Positions 53,532 through 62,673 of a stretch of 64,000 nucleotides of DNA are shown piece after piece. The position numbers and the translations under genes were made by a program. Location of the stretch: contig NJBH01000016.1 in assembly GCA_005223125.1 (NCBI GenBank), positions 1-64,000 on the forward strand. Direction: 5' to 3'. Every line of letters begins with the position of its first letter. Within the stretch, counting starts at the first letter, position 1. Below the pieces are notes generated by a model. The model was not told the DNA's origin and did no database searches. It worked only from the letters and a program-made list of their open reading frames with translations. The stretch comes from Promethearchaeota archaeon Loki_b32 (GTDB lineage: Archaea; Asgardarchaeota; Lokiarchaeia; Sigyniarchaeales; SOKP01).

Positions 53532-53759
53532 ATGGATAGAAAGATTGACACTTCTGCCCAATTTATAGAATTTTATAAGAAAAAGGGAGATTATTTGGTA
53601 TCTCTTTCAGAAAATCATTTTAAAAATATAGAATATCGTAAATGTCTTGAATTATTGAACCAAGCTTATGGAATGTATATGAAAGGGAATTATACTGAAC
53701 TTTCTGAAAAAACAAAACAGAGATTCTTAGAAATTAAAGAAAAATATTTTCAAAAGTGA
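53532..53759 (+). CDS. Small helical protein, unknown
   Basis: The 75 residues are predicted helical (FYKKKGDYLVSLSENHFKNI, RKCLELLNQAYGMYMKGNYT) with a TPR-like spacing. Start at ATG 53532 is preferred over TTG 53514. It lies between the oxidoreductase and the convergent Mut7-C gene. No family recognised. Confidence 0.5.
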   Translation: MDRKIDTSAQFIEFYKKKGDYLVSLSENHFKNIEYRKCLELLNQAYGMYMKGNYTELSEKTKQRFLEIKEKYFQK

Positions 53760-53764
53760 AATCT

Positions 53765-54259
53765 CTAATCAAATTCTAAAGCTTTGTCCAATCTATCTTC
53801 AATATCTTCAATATGAGAGCCTTGCCAATATACTTTTTTACATTGAAGATTTGAGCACTGATAAAACTCGTTGTAATTATTATATGTATCTTTTAAAACA
53901 AGATCTTTTATTGAATTTTTAGACGGAACTTTATTTAAGTATGAATTGCAAATAGAACATCTGGCTTGAGTTATATTAAATTTAAAATTCAAACCAAATG
54001 TCTTATTGAGTTGATGAAGGTAATTATATATTCCTTTTCCTCTCAAATAAACACTTTTTTCTTTATAGTTCTTATACAAGGGATAGTCTTTAGTAATAAT
54101 AATCCTATCATCTTTATTTGCATATTCTATTAATTTTTCATCTGGTACAGGATCCATCTTAAAATAGTCTATTAAATCATTTGCATAGATAGTATCAAAT
54201 CCAAAAATTCTTAGGAATCGCGCTAATTTGCCTAACATTGAATCAGCTAAAAATTTCAT
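53765..54259 (-). CDS. Mut7-C RNase-domain protein
   Basis: This 164-residue protein has an N-terminal KFLADSMLGKLARFLRIFGF and DTIYANDL, followed by DDRIIITKDYPLYKNYKEK, which form the Mut7-C (PIN-like) nuclease fold with conserved acidic residues. A zinc ribbon follows: ARCSICNSYLNKVP and FYQCSNLQCKKVYWQG. Such proteins are common in archaea and thought to cut RNA. Full length. Confidence 0.85.
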   Translation of the reverse strand: MKFLADSMLGKLARFLRIFGFDTIYANDLIDYFKMDPVPDEKLIEYANKDDRIIITKDYPLYKNYKEKSVYLRGKGIYNYLHQLNKTFGLNFKFNITQARCSICNSYLNKVPSKNSIKDLVLKDTYNNYNEFYQCSNLQCKKVYWQGSHIEDIEDRLDKALEFD

Positions 54260-54363
54260 CTTCAGGAAGTCAAGCTTTTATAAAGTATTTCTAGATTAAA
54301 TAAATTAAAATTTAATTTTAAATTATATAACTGAAATTCAATCAAAAAAAAAAAAGATTTTAG

Positions 54364-54891
54364 ATGGAAGCTAAAGAATTAATGGAAAAAGCAGTTAGAT
54401 TTCATGGACATATCTGTCCTGGTTTGACAATTGGTGTGCTAGCTGCTAAATATGTTTTAGAGCATGGATATGAATATTCTCCAAATGAAGAGTTAGTAGC
54501 GGTTGTTGAAAATGATAACTGTAGTGTTGATGCTCTCCAAGTGTTATTAGGTACAACTTTTGGGAAGGGAAATCTTGTACATCAGGATTATGGTAAAATT
54601 AATTATATATTTTATGATAGAAGAACAAAGAAGGGTGTAAGATTATCTATAAAAAGTAAAGAATTTGGTGATAAAAAGCTAACAAGAGATGAAAAAATCC
54701 AATTATTACTAAATTCAAAACCAGAAGATATATTTAATATATATGAAATTGATTACAATCCTCCCGGATTAGCTGAAATTGAAGAATCTGTACCCTGTGA
54801 GATATGTGGAGAACTTATTATGAATAGTCGACTTATGACATATAATGATTCTGAAATGTGTATTCCTTGTTATAAAAAAATGAGGAAATAG
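54364..54891 (+). CDS. FmdE-family protein
   Basis: This 175-residue protein starts FHGHICPGLTIGVLAAKYVL with DNCSVDALQVLLGTTFGKGN, the metal-site region of formylmethanofuran dehydrogenase subunit E relatives. The C terminus has a TraR-like zinc finger CEICGELI and MCIPCYKKMR. Role is not established; FmdE is found beside tungsten/molybdenum enzymes. No fwd/fmd genes are nearby here. Confidence 0.88.
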   Translation: MEAKELMEKAVRFHGHICPGLTIGVLAAKYVLEHGYEYSPNEELVAVVENDNCSVDALQVLLGTTFGKGNLVHQDYGKINYIFYDRRTKKGVRLSIKSKEFGDKKLTRDEKIQLLLNSKPEDIFNIYEIDYNPPGLAEIEESVPCEICGELIMNSRLMTYNDSEMCIPCYKKMRK

Positions 54892-54999
54892 TAGGAGAAT
54901 AAAATTAATTCTTTAGGTTTATTTCTTTGAATTGTACTCCATAATACTTTTTTACTTCTTGGTTTGTAAATCTTAATATTGTGATGTTTGTGAGATATA

Positions 55000-55764
55000 A
55001 TGGTCGATAATAATATTAAAATTATGGAGGGTGCTGGTCCCTTTTATTTTGAAGGAAGTAGAGTGGGAATTATAATGATACATGGGGGTGGAGGAGGTAC
55101 GTGTGCTGACTTGAAACCACTTGCAGAAGATTTGCATAAGAAAGGAGGATATACAATTTCTGTTCCTTTACTCCCCGGATTTGGTACTACACCTAAAGAT
55201 TTAAAAAATACTCATATTGAAGAATGGAAATCTGCTTTAAATAAGGAATTGGGTATGTTAATGGAAAAATGTGATAAAATTTTTATGGGTGGTCATTCTA
55301 TGGGAGGTGTTTTAACACTGATATTAGCAGCTAATAAGAATTTGGATGGAATTTTTACCATTAGCGCTCCTATAGGCGTGCGGAAATTTTTATTTCATCT
55401 AGTACCATTCTTCCAACTTTTTGTAAAATATCATTCTGTTAATTCAGAACAATTCAAAAAAGATACAAATGGAAAGTGGATTGGATATAATAAGATTCCC
55501 TTAAATATCGCGATAAAAATAAAGAAATTGATGAAAGAAATGAAGAAATCCTTATCCAATGTAAATGCTCCAGCTTTATTATTTCAAGGATGTTTAGATT
55601 CAGACATAAAAAAAAGCAGCATTGATTATATTTTCATTAATATCAGTACAAAGAATAGGAAAAAAGTTTGGCTAACACAAAATAGCCATCCTATATTAGA
55701 AAGTCCAGATCATCATCAAATCGTTTCAGAACTTTTTAATTTCATTAATAAAATTTGTCCTTAA
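55000..55764 (+). CDS. Alpha/beta hydrolase (carboxylesterase-like)
   Basis: This 254-residue protein has an oxyanion region VGIIMIHGGGGGTCADLKPL, the nucleophile elbow MGGHSMGGVLTLILAAN with Ser, and near the C terminus QGCLDSDIKK (Asp) and TQNSHPILES (His). This is the monoacylglycerol-lipase/carboxylesterase layout. Substrate unknown. No signal peptide or membrane helix, so cytoplasmic. Confidence 0.85.
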   Translation: MVDNNIKIMEGAGPFYFEGSRVGIIMIHGGGGGTCADLKPLAEDLHKKGGYTISVPLLPGFGTTPKDLKNTHIEEWKSALNKELGMLMEKCDKIFMGGHSMGGVLTLILAANKNLDGIFTISAPIGVRKFLFHLVPFFQLFVKYHSVNSEQFKKDTNGKWIGYNKIPLNIAIKIKKLMKEMKKSLSNVNAPALLFQGCLDSDIKKSSIDYIFINISTKNRKKVWLTQNSHPILESPDHHQIVSELFNFINKICP

Positions 55765-55967
55765 ATTATTTATTTATAATTAAATTACTAAGAATATCAA
55801 AGAGTAGACTTTTGAAATTTTTAAAAATTTTAATAATAATTGAATATTATTTATTTGGTAGAGTTTTATGAGATCAATTCTTAATTACTATAGAGGTAAC
55901 AGAAATTCCATTAAATTTGTTAAAGGGTATCCTAATTAAATTATTTTAAAGATGAGAGAAATATCTT

Positions 55968-57197
55968 ATGATTAAGAATATAAATAAAGGACATACTTTA
56001 CTTGTAAAGGGTCCAGCAAGAATAACAATATTGGAGGGAAAAATTGATGTTTTTGGCAAGATATATCTCCCTGAAAAAGAAAAAGAAGAATCATCCTCAT
56101 CAATAGAGAAGGAAAATGTTTTAATAGTCCCTAGTGCCCAATGTTATCCTCTATTTACAGTAGACAATTCAAAATTAGAAATATATAGTAATGTTGAAGA
56201 TAATATTATAGAAGTCGAAGAAAATTCAATCTCTCCTAAGTGGATTGAAATTAAAGATTCAATTATAACAGAGATGACCCAAAATGTTAGTAAACCTTTA
56301 AAGATCATGGTTTTAGGAATAAGTAGTGGAAAAACAACTTTTATAAAATATCTAGCTAATAATTTCCTGAAAGAAGGACTAAAAGGTGGTTATCTTGATT
56401 CTGATTTAGGGCAACAAATTATATACATTCCTACTACAATTAATATTGGGACAATTAAAGATTATATCGTTTCAAGCGAAAATATTAATTCTGAAAAAAC
56501 TGTGTTTATTGGCGCAACTTTTCCTAAAGGAAGTAATAAATATATCGTCTCTCTCTCGTCTAGTGATCTAATTAAGGATTATTTGACTAAAAATAAAGAA
56601 ACTAATTTTGTATTAATTGATACAGATGGTTGGATAAAAAACGAAGCGGGGATATTATACAAAAATTTTTTCATTAAAACAGTAGATCCAGATATTTTAA
56701 TTGTATTCCATGATGAAACAATTGAAGAACTAGAAGTTATAGAAAAAACATCCTCAAGTTCAAGAAAGGATAGAAAAACATACTTAATTAAAGAGGAAAA
56801 TAAATATTTTTATGAAAAAGACAAAGAAGAGAGAAGGTTTTTACGTCAAAGTCAATTTTCTAAAAAGTTTGAAGAGTTTAGAAAAATTTCAATTCCTTTA
56901 GATAATATGAAATTTATAAAGGCGGATTATAATAAAGAAGAAGACCAAATTATCGAAATGGAGATTAGCGTTAATGATCTTGTCAATCTTCCTTATCATT
57001 ATGTAATAATAGGTTTAATGACTGAAAAATCAGAATTGATAGAAATAGGTCTTCTGTTTATAGTAAATATTGATAAGAATTATATCTTACTATATTCAAA
57101 CTTAACCTATAAAGAACAACTCAAAATAAAGAAAATCCTGCTTGGTAGTCTCAGATTATCAACAAAAGGAAATCATCAAGGGTACCTATATCTCTAA
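55968..57197 (+). CDS. Clp1/Grc3-type polynucleotide 5'-hydroxyl kinase
   Basis: This 409-residue protein has an N-terminal beta domain (residues ~1-105), a kinase domain with MVLGISSGKTTFIKYLANNF (~114-132), GGYLDSDLGQQIIYIPTTIN (~140-160) and a later KFIKADYN, and a C-terminal beta domain. Archaeal Clp1 homologues phosphorylate RNA 5'-OH ends. Oddity: the P-loop reads LGISSGKT, one residue short of the usual GxxxxGKT, so the first Gly is displaced; the rest of the site is in place. Could still be active. Confidence 0.8.
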   Translation: MIKNINKGHTLLVKGPARITILEGKIDVFGKIYLPEKEKEESSSSIEKENVLIVPSAQCYPLFTVDNSKLEIYSNVEDNIIEVEENSISPKWIEIKDSIITEMTQNVSKPLKIMVLGISSGKTTFIKYLANNFLKEGLKGGYLDSDLGQQIIYIPTTINIGTIKDYIVSSENINSEKTVFIGATFPKGSNKYIVSLSSSDLIKDYLTKNKETNFVLIDTDGWIKNEAGILYKNFFIKTVDPDILIVFHDETIEELEVIEKTSSSSRKDRKTYLIKEENKYFYEKDKEERRFLRQSQFSKKFEEFRKISIPLDNMKFIKADYNKEEDQIIEMEISVNDLVNLPYHYVIIGLMTEKSELIEIGLLFIVNIDKNYILLYSNLTYKEQLKIKKILLGSLRLSTKGNHQGYLYL

Positions 57198-57263
57198 TTT
57201 TTAATTTTTATCAGATTATATTAAGACCAATTTATTTAAATTGTGTTGTAATTATAATAATTT

Positions 57264-58709
57264 ATGGATGATGATCTTCTTACTAAGTTTCTAAAATTGA
57301 TGAACTCAAAAATTACAGATTCAGATTTAGAATTAACCGCCCTAGGAAAATCTTTAGGGTTAGATTTAATATCTTTTGCGGATTTAAGAGCTTCTCAAGA
57401 AGATACTTTTGCCGATGAAGTGAGGAATAGGGCTATAGAGAAGATGGAAAAGGAGAAAGATAATTTTTTAAAAAATACTCACTCATTTTATGCAGGTAGT
57501 ATTGACTTCATGGTATCTGATGATCTTGAGGGGAAAAAGTTTTTCCTATTAGAAATTAATGGAGGATCTCATAGAGGTCTTTCAATTATAACCAAAAAAC
57601 AACAATCTCTTTTATATGATGGTTATTTTGAAGCTATTATGCAAGCTTCTAGGAAAAAAACGAATAAGGATAATAAAATCTTTATTTTAATCGGTGTACC
57701 AGTTAACGATGGTCTAATTCATGAAAAAGTAATAATGATTGAATATTTTAGAAAAAAACTTAAAAATAACGGTTATACAGTGAAGATTTTTAATACTGAC
57801 AATTATGATAAACATTTTAAAGCAGAATTTGTATTTCTAATAGCAGATTATCGACAACTATCCACATCAATTACATTTTCAAATAATTGGATTAAGTTTA
57901 ATGAAGAAGAAATTAATGTTTTAATAGGAGACGGTATTCCAAGGCGCTTAGAAGATGAAAATTTCTTAAAATTTATTAAAGAAGATTTCCGTAAAATTAA
58001 TTCGATTATTGTTAATCCTATTTTTAGAATAACTGATGATAAATCTTTAACATATTTAGCAAGCTATTTCAGTAAAGAGGTGTTAATGAAATACAATTTG
58101 CGATATCTCTTATTTACTAAAGCTTATACAGAAGAGGAATTAATTAACAAATTAGAATATCTCATAAATACATACCAAAGATCTTTTATTATTAAACCAC
58201 GTGGAGGATCAGGAGGTGCTGGAGTTATGCCGGTTTCTAAAGACGAAGATTTTCTCAGTATAAAAAAGATTTTAGAAGAAAGTAAAAAAGAATTTTATAC
58301 TAAATTTATGGAAAATCGTGAGCCTTATCCGTATACTATTCAAGAAATGGCAGAGTTCTCATTAATTAATTGGAAGGAAGGAAATCATACATTTGATTTA
58401 CGGATTTATTTATCTCAAAGAGAAGGTAAAGTTATACCTGTAGGAGGTTTAGCTAGGATAGCTCGAAATGAATATAGTGGGCGTGGGAGTTTAAATAAAC
58501 AAGAATTTGTAGTAAATTTATCTGGGTATAATGGTCAAATTGAAGTTGAAAGAGGAATTGGGTTTTCTGAAAAAAATTGTAAGTTATTAAATTTGACCAA
58601 AGATGATTTTGTAAATATGTTTTGCATAGGTTGTGTATTATTTGCAAGTATTGTTGAGAATTATGAAACAATCATTAATTTCTCAGATTGGGGTAAAATA
58701 GTAGATTGA
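57264..58709 (+). CDS. ATP-grasp-fold protein
   Basis: In this 481-residue protein, residues ~245-481 hold the ATP-grasp core: FIIKPRGGSGGAGVMPVS, a middle FDLRIYLSQREGKVIPVGGL and YSGRGSLNKQEFVVNLSG. Residues 1-240 contain SIDFMVSDDLEGKKFFLLEI and FLIADYRQLSTSI and are not recognised. Glutathione-synthetase-like ligases have this core; the substrate is unknown. Tightly followed by a 64-residue gene. Confidence 0.72.
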   Translation: MDDDLLTKFLKLMNSKITDSDLELTALGKSLGLDLISFADLRASQEDTFADEVRNRAIEKMEKEKDNFLKNTHSFYAGSIDFMVSDDLEGKKFFLLEINGGSHRGLSIITKKQQSLLYDGYFEAIMQASRKKTNKDNKIFILIGVPVNDGLIHEKVIMIEYFRKKLKNNGYTVKIFNTDNYDKHFKAEFVFLIADYRQLSTSITFSNNWIKFNEEEINVLIGDGIPRRLEDENFLKFIKEDFRKINSIIVNPIFRITDDKSLTYLASYFSKEVLMKYNLRYLLFTKAYTEEELINKLEYLINTYQRSFIIKPRGGSGGAGVMPVSKDEDFLSIKKILEESKKEFYTKFMENREPYPYTIQEMAEFSLINWKEGNHTFDLRIYLSQREGKVIPVGGLARIARNEYSGRGSLNKQEFVVNLSGYNGQIEVERGIGFSEKNCKLLNLTKDDFVNMFCIGCVLFASIVENYETIINFSDWGKIVD

Positions 58710-58710
58710 A

Positions 58711-58905
58711 ATGAATCTTGAAACATTAAACTCACTGTTAAATATATCAAATCGGACTACATTATATAGCAAAATATTAATTGAATTAGAAAAAGTTAAA
58801 AATTTAGATTATATTATTTATCAACCTTATGAAACTGCTGAAGAAATTATGCCGCTCATAAAAATTTCTAAAAATTCTAATTTTAATGAAATTAAGCATG
58901 TTTAA
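58711..58905 (+). CDS. Small protein coupled to the ATP-grasp gene, unknown
   Basis: The 64 residues (TLYSKILIELEKVKNLDYII, YQPYETAEEIMPLIKI) show no motif. The ATG is 1 base past the stop of the ATP-grasp gene, so translation is likely coupled. It could be a helper of that enzyme or a fragment. Confidence 0.5.
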   Translation: MNLETLNSLLNISNRTTLYSKILIELEKVKNLDYIIYQPYETAEEIMPLIKISKNSNFNEIKHV

Positions 58906-58967
58906 ATCTTTATGGAGCACAACATAATGAATATAATGGTCTTTTTAGTATATTAGAGTTCACACAG

Positions 58968-59966
58968 TCATGAATTTAGAAAATTGAGAGTAGCACCAAC
59001 TAATGCACACTCGTTTTTCTTTTGTGAATGTCCTCCTTTCTTTAATATAAGCAAATTTTTCTCTGGAGATTCTAAAATCATTTTATTTTCTTTAAAATTC
59101 TTGAATTTTATTACTCTGTCATTTATACAATGAATTAACATAACTTTCTTAGAGTAAATCTTCCAATCTTCTAATGTTAGTTCTTTTTTTGCAGTTTGTA
59201 TCAATGAGTAAGGAGATAACATTTTATTTTCCTCATCATTAGGGAACAATTTTACTCCTTTCATTAAGTAACTTAGCATTATAATAGGATTGTATTTCGG
59301 TATATTTTGCTTGTAATGTGACATTGAAGAAATTGCAACAATTTTTTCAATATTTCTATCTAAAAAACCTCCAGATAAAACTGTTATAGCACCTATGCTA
59401 AAACCAACACAAGAGATTTTCATATTTGAAAATTCTTCTTGATTTTTAACCCACTCAATTATTTTTTTAAAATCCTCAATTCTTTCTATAAAGTCACTTC
59501 TCTTTCCTGCTTTTTTAGATTTTCCCGTACCTCTAGCATCATAAGCTAAAACAACATAACCTTGATAAGCAAGCGGATAATAGAAATACTCAAGTGTTTC
59601 TTTCGTGTCAGAAAATCCATGACAGACTATAACTAGAGTATTTTTTAATTTAATTTTTGCTTGATTCTGATTCTTTACCAAATTTGCTGATAAGAGTCCA
59701 TTAGAAACATTTATTTTTGTGTTTGATACTTTTAAATCTTTTAAATAAAGTTTTGGCCAACGATCGAACCAGAGATCTCTAAAGGACCAGTAAATCTCAA
59801 AAGGAGTATAAACAATTAAGAAGGTGGTTAATGATAATAAAAAACAACTTGAAAAAGCAGTTGTATAACATGGATTTCCTAACGAAATATTTACTTCCCA
59901 GATGTACCAGCTAAATAATACATCAATAATGATTAATATAATGCGTTTATATGTATTTGAAAGCAA
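58968..59966 (-). CDS. Membrane-anchored alpha/beta hydrolase
   Basis: This 332-residue protein has two N-terminal membrane helices (~8-26 and 35-58, TTAFSSCFLLSLTTFLIVYT), then an alpha/beta hydrolase: VIVCHGFSDTKETLEYFYYP, VVLAYDARGTGKSKKAGKRS, SCVGFSIGAITVLSGGF (nucleophile Ser) and KKGGHSQKKNE (His). Substrate unknown; the anchored layout resembles lipase/esterase relatives. The Asp of the triad is likely in IHCINDRVIKF. Confidence 0.78.
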   Translation of the reverse strand: MLSNTYKRIILIIIDVLFSWYIWEVNISLGNPCYTTAFSSCFLLSLTTFLIVYTPFEIYWSFRDLWFDRWPKLYLKDLKVSNTKINVSNGLLSANLVKNQNQAKIKLKNTLVIVCHGFSDTKETLEYFYYPLAYQGYVVLAYDARGTGKSKKAGKRSDFIERIEDFKKIIEWVKNQEEFSNMKISCVGFSIGAITVLSGGFLDRNIEKIVAISSMSHYKQNIPKYNPIIMLSYLMKGVKLFPNDEENKMLSPYSLIQTAKKELTLEDWKIYSKKVMLIHCINDRVIKFKNFKENKMILESPEKNLLILKKGGHSQKKNECALVGATLNFLNS

Positions 59967-60037
59967 AATTTTCCACTAAAAAATATATTCAAGAATAACT
60001 TAAGCAATTAAATAATAAAAAAAATAAAATGTTATTT

Positions 60038-60355
60038 TTATGGCTTTTTTGGTTTTGGACACCCATGATCATGGGCAATTTTACAATCTGGTTTACTTTT
60101 TAAACCCGGGCAAGGTTTACATTTGACATCTCGTAACATTTTAACAACATCATCGACTTCCATACCTAATTCCTCATCTTCATCTTCGTCTTGCAACATA
60201 TCATCTTTGATTTTACTAAGATCATAATCTAAATCTTCTTCCAAATTATCATTCCAATCATCTAGATCTATCACTTCATCTCCATCTTCATCCTTTTTTC
60301 CATCAGGAATTTCATAATCTTCATCTTCACTTGGAACTCTCTTTTTTTTCGCCAT
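60038..60355 (-). CDS. Highly acidic protein with a C-terminal Cys/His tail
   Basis: The 105 residues are dominated by Asp/Glu (DEDGDEVIDLDDWNDNLEED, LQDEDEDEELGMEVDDVVKM) and end with a Cys/His/Pro/Lys tail CKPCPGLKSKPDC and HDHGCPKPKKP that could bind one metal. No family recognised. Such an acidic protein may bind a basic partner. Confidence 0.6.
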   Translation of the reverse strand: MAKKKRVPSEDEDYEIPDGKKDEDGDEVIDLDDWNDNLEEDLDYDLSKIKDDMLQDEDEDEELGMEVDDVVKMLRDVKCKPCPGLKSKPDCKIAHDHGCPKPKKP

Positions 60356-60473
60356 AGTTCTTACTCACAATTTTAATTGATTTTTACTTGGTAATTTTTT
60401 AAATATATAATCTTTGTTAAAATTTAATTTTATTTCGATTTTACAATAAGAAAAATTAAATTAAAATTGCCTT

Positions 60474-62570
60474 TTAACTGAAATCGTTTTTTAGTATATC
60501 ATCTAATTGATTTATTAAACCTATATTATTGTGTAATCGGTTATATAATTTTTTTATTTTGGTTAAAATAGAATCTAATTCATTTAATGAATAGACTTTA
60601 TAATTACCTATATCAAATCGAGGAATTAAAAATTTAAATGGAATTTTTTGTGGTTCTATATTTAAATCTAATAAATCTCTTAATAAATAATAATCTAAAT
60701 TAGACTCTAAGAAAAATTCATCTAAAAACAATAATTTCACTAAGGAATTGCTTAATCTTTTAAAAAATTTAAGATAAATTTGTATTTGATTATAGTATTT
60801 ATTGTTAAATCTCTCTAATTCAGGATTTTTTACAATTTCAGACTCTTTTGAGTCAAGATCATATATTAATTGTGAAAGCAGTTGTAGGATTTTTCCCAAT
60901 TGTGATAAAAACAAAGGAAATTTACTTGGTAATGGTAATCTTTTAATAAAGCTACCATTGAATCTTAGATAACCTCCAGCCATATGTAATGTACTAAACA
61001 GTGTTTTAAACACCAAGTCTAATAAGTTTGAATTTAGAATGGTTAAAAGCCCGAATAATTGATCAGTATTAAACGAATCAATCTTTATAAAATAAAGACC
61101 TGTTATATTGGTAAATATCCCCGGATCGTAACAGCATGTTAAACATTTCGCGATTTCCCTAAAGATTAGTTTTTCGCAACTAAGAGCGCTCCAAATATGT
61201 TCAAAACTAGTATTATAATTAAAAAATGAAATTTCAATATCTTTCCCCGCAATTTTTATTCTTTTGTTAAATTTGACATGATATTTTTCAATATTTCCTG
61301 TTCCAATTAATAACAAATCATTATCAGATTGGCGTTCATCACTTACATTATCAAAGTGTTTTCTATATTTTAAAAAACCAAATGGTCGATATATGATTTT
61401 TAAATCTTTAACAGTTTCAGCAAAGGTTTTAAAGTTTTTAAATAGATATGTGATTAATTTAATATTTCCTGAGATTGGAATTACATTAGAAGGAAATTTA
61501 TGAATTACGTTTTGATGGAATTTTATAGTTCTAATATTACTATTTTCAAGTAATTCATCCATACCATTGAAGATTCTAACATTTACCTCTTGTTCCTCAC
61601 TTTGTTTACCTTTTTTTAAAGTTAGGATAATAGGATATGTAGCTGTATTTTGAAATATTGGTATTGACGAGATATTTACGATTTCTTTAATTTCTGATTC
61701 ATTTAATAATAGTTTTCTGATTTTAATACCATAATCTGCAGATAAGAATTTATTAGGTAAAATAAATGAGAGATATCCATTATTTTTTAATAATTCTAAA
61801 GATCTCTCAATAAATATTATTGAAAGGTCAAATAAACGAAACGCTGTTTTAAATCTTTTAGTTATTTTTTTCTTAAATTCTATATCTTTAATCTTTTTAT
61901 TTTCTACATAAGGAGGATTTCCAATTATTATATCGAATTTGTCAGACCTAAATTCTAAGAGAAAATCAAAGTTGAAAATATTAAATTTTAAATCGAATTT
62001 ATCAATAATTTGGTTAAAATTTGTAAGGTTTAGACTCTTTAAGTCTATATTATGAAGGATAGATAGGTCCACATTAGTAGATATAAGCCATTTTATTAAC
62101 CTCAATTTTGAGATAATATAAGCAGAGTTATCAATTTCAATTCCATAAAGATTTTTCTGAATTATTGCTTTTTTTATATCATAATCAGATAATTCTGGGT
62201 TTAAAATTCGATATAATTGATATAATTTTTCAGCTATAGTTATCAAAAATCTCCCAGAACCACAGGAGGGGTCCAAAATCCTTATATTTTTAATTTTTTT
62301 AATTAAATTCTCTTTCACTTTCTGATTTTTTATTTTTAAAGGAATTATTCCGTCTAAATTCTTTAAGTTTTTATTTAGATTTTGAAAATCTATGATTTTT
62401 TCATAGTAAATTCTGAAAATATTAGAGACAATATAATCTACAAGTTCTTTTGGAGTATAAATTATCCCTAGACTGCGACTAACTTCTTTTTCAAGAAATT
62501 TTTTATTTTCAAAATTTTCAATATGCTTCTCAATATAGGTTAATAACTTATGAGTCAGTGATTCTTCCAT
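60474..62570 (-). CDS. N6-adenine DNA methyltransferase with target-recognition domain, no nuclease
   Basis: This 698-residue protein has IYTPKELVDYIVSNIF, SAM motif I ILDPSCGSGRFLITIAEKLY, YGIEIDNSAYIISKLRLIKW and catalytic motif IV DIIIGNPPYVENK, followed by GYLSFILPNKFLSADYGIKI. Residues ~400-620 form a TaqI-type/Eco57I-type recognition part (LLIGTGNIEKYHVKFN, KLIFREIAKCLTCCYDPGIF, LTILNSNLLDLVFK, MAGGYLRFNGSFIKRLPLP). No PD-(D/E)XK nuclease is visible in residues 1-80 or the tail, and no restriction gene flanks it, so it is probably a stand-alone methyltransferase. Confidence 0.88.
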   Translation of the reverse strand: MEESLTHKLLTYIEKHIENFENKKFLEKEVSRSLGIIYTPKELVDYIVSNIFRIYYEKIIDFQNLNKNLKNLDGIIPLKIKNQKVKENLIKKIKNIRILDPSCGSGRFLITIAEKLYQLYRILNPELSDYDIKKAIIQKNLYGIEIDNSAYIISKLRLIKWLISTNVDLSILHNIDLKSLNLTNFNQIIDKFDLKFNIFNFDFLLEFRSDKFDIIIGNPPYVENKKIKDIEFKKKITKRFKTAFRLFDLSIIFIERSLELLKNNGYLSFILPNKFLSADYGIKIRKLLLNESEIKEIVNISSIPIFQNTATYPIILTLKKGKQSEEQEVNVRIFNGMDELLENSNIRTIKFHQNVIHKFPSNVIPISGNIKLITYLFKNFKTFAETVKDLKIIYRPFGFLKYRKHFDNVSDERQSDNDLLLIGTGNIEKYHVKFNKRIKIAGKDIEISFFNYNTSFEHIWSALSCEKLIFREIAKCLTCCYDPGIFTNITGLYFIKIDSFNTDQLFGLLTILNSNLLDLVFKTLFSTLHMAGGYLRFNGSFIKRLPLPSKFPLFLSQLGKILQLLSQLIYDLDSKESEIVKNPELERFNNKYYNQIQIYLKFFKRLSNSLVKLLFLDEFFLESNLDYYLLRDLLDLNIEPQKIPFKFLIPRFDIGNYKVYSLNELDSILTKIKKLYNRLHNNIGLINQLDDILKNDFS

Positions 62571-62673
62571 CTAAATATAACTTTTAATCTTAATTTCCTT
62601 TATTTATAAAAACATTAGAAACTATAATAAAAATAATTGACCTAATATAATAAAGTTAAAACATACTATTATC

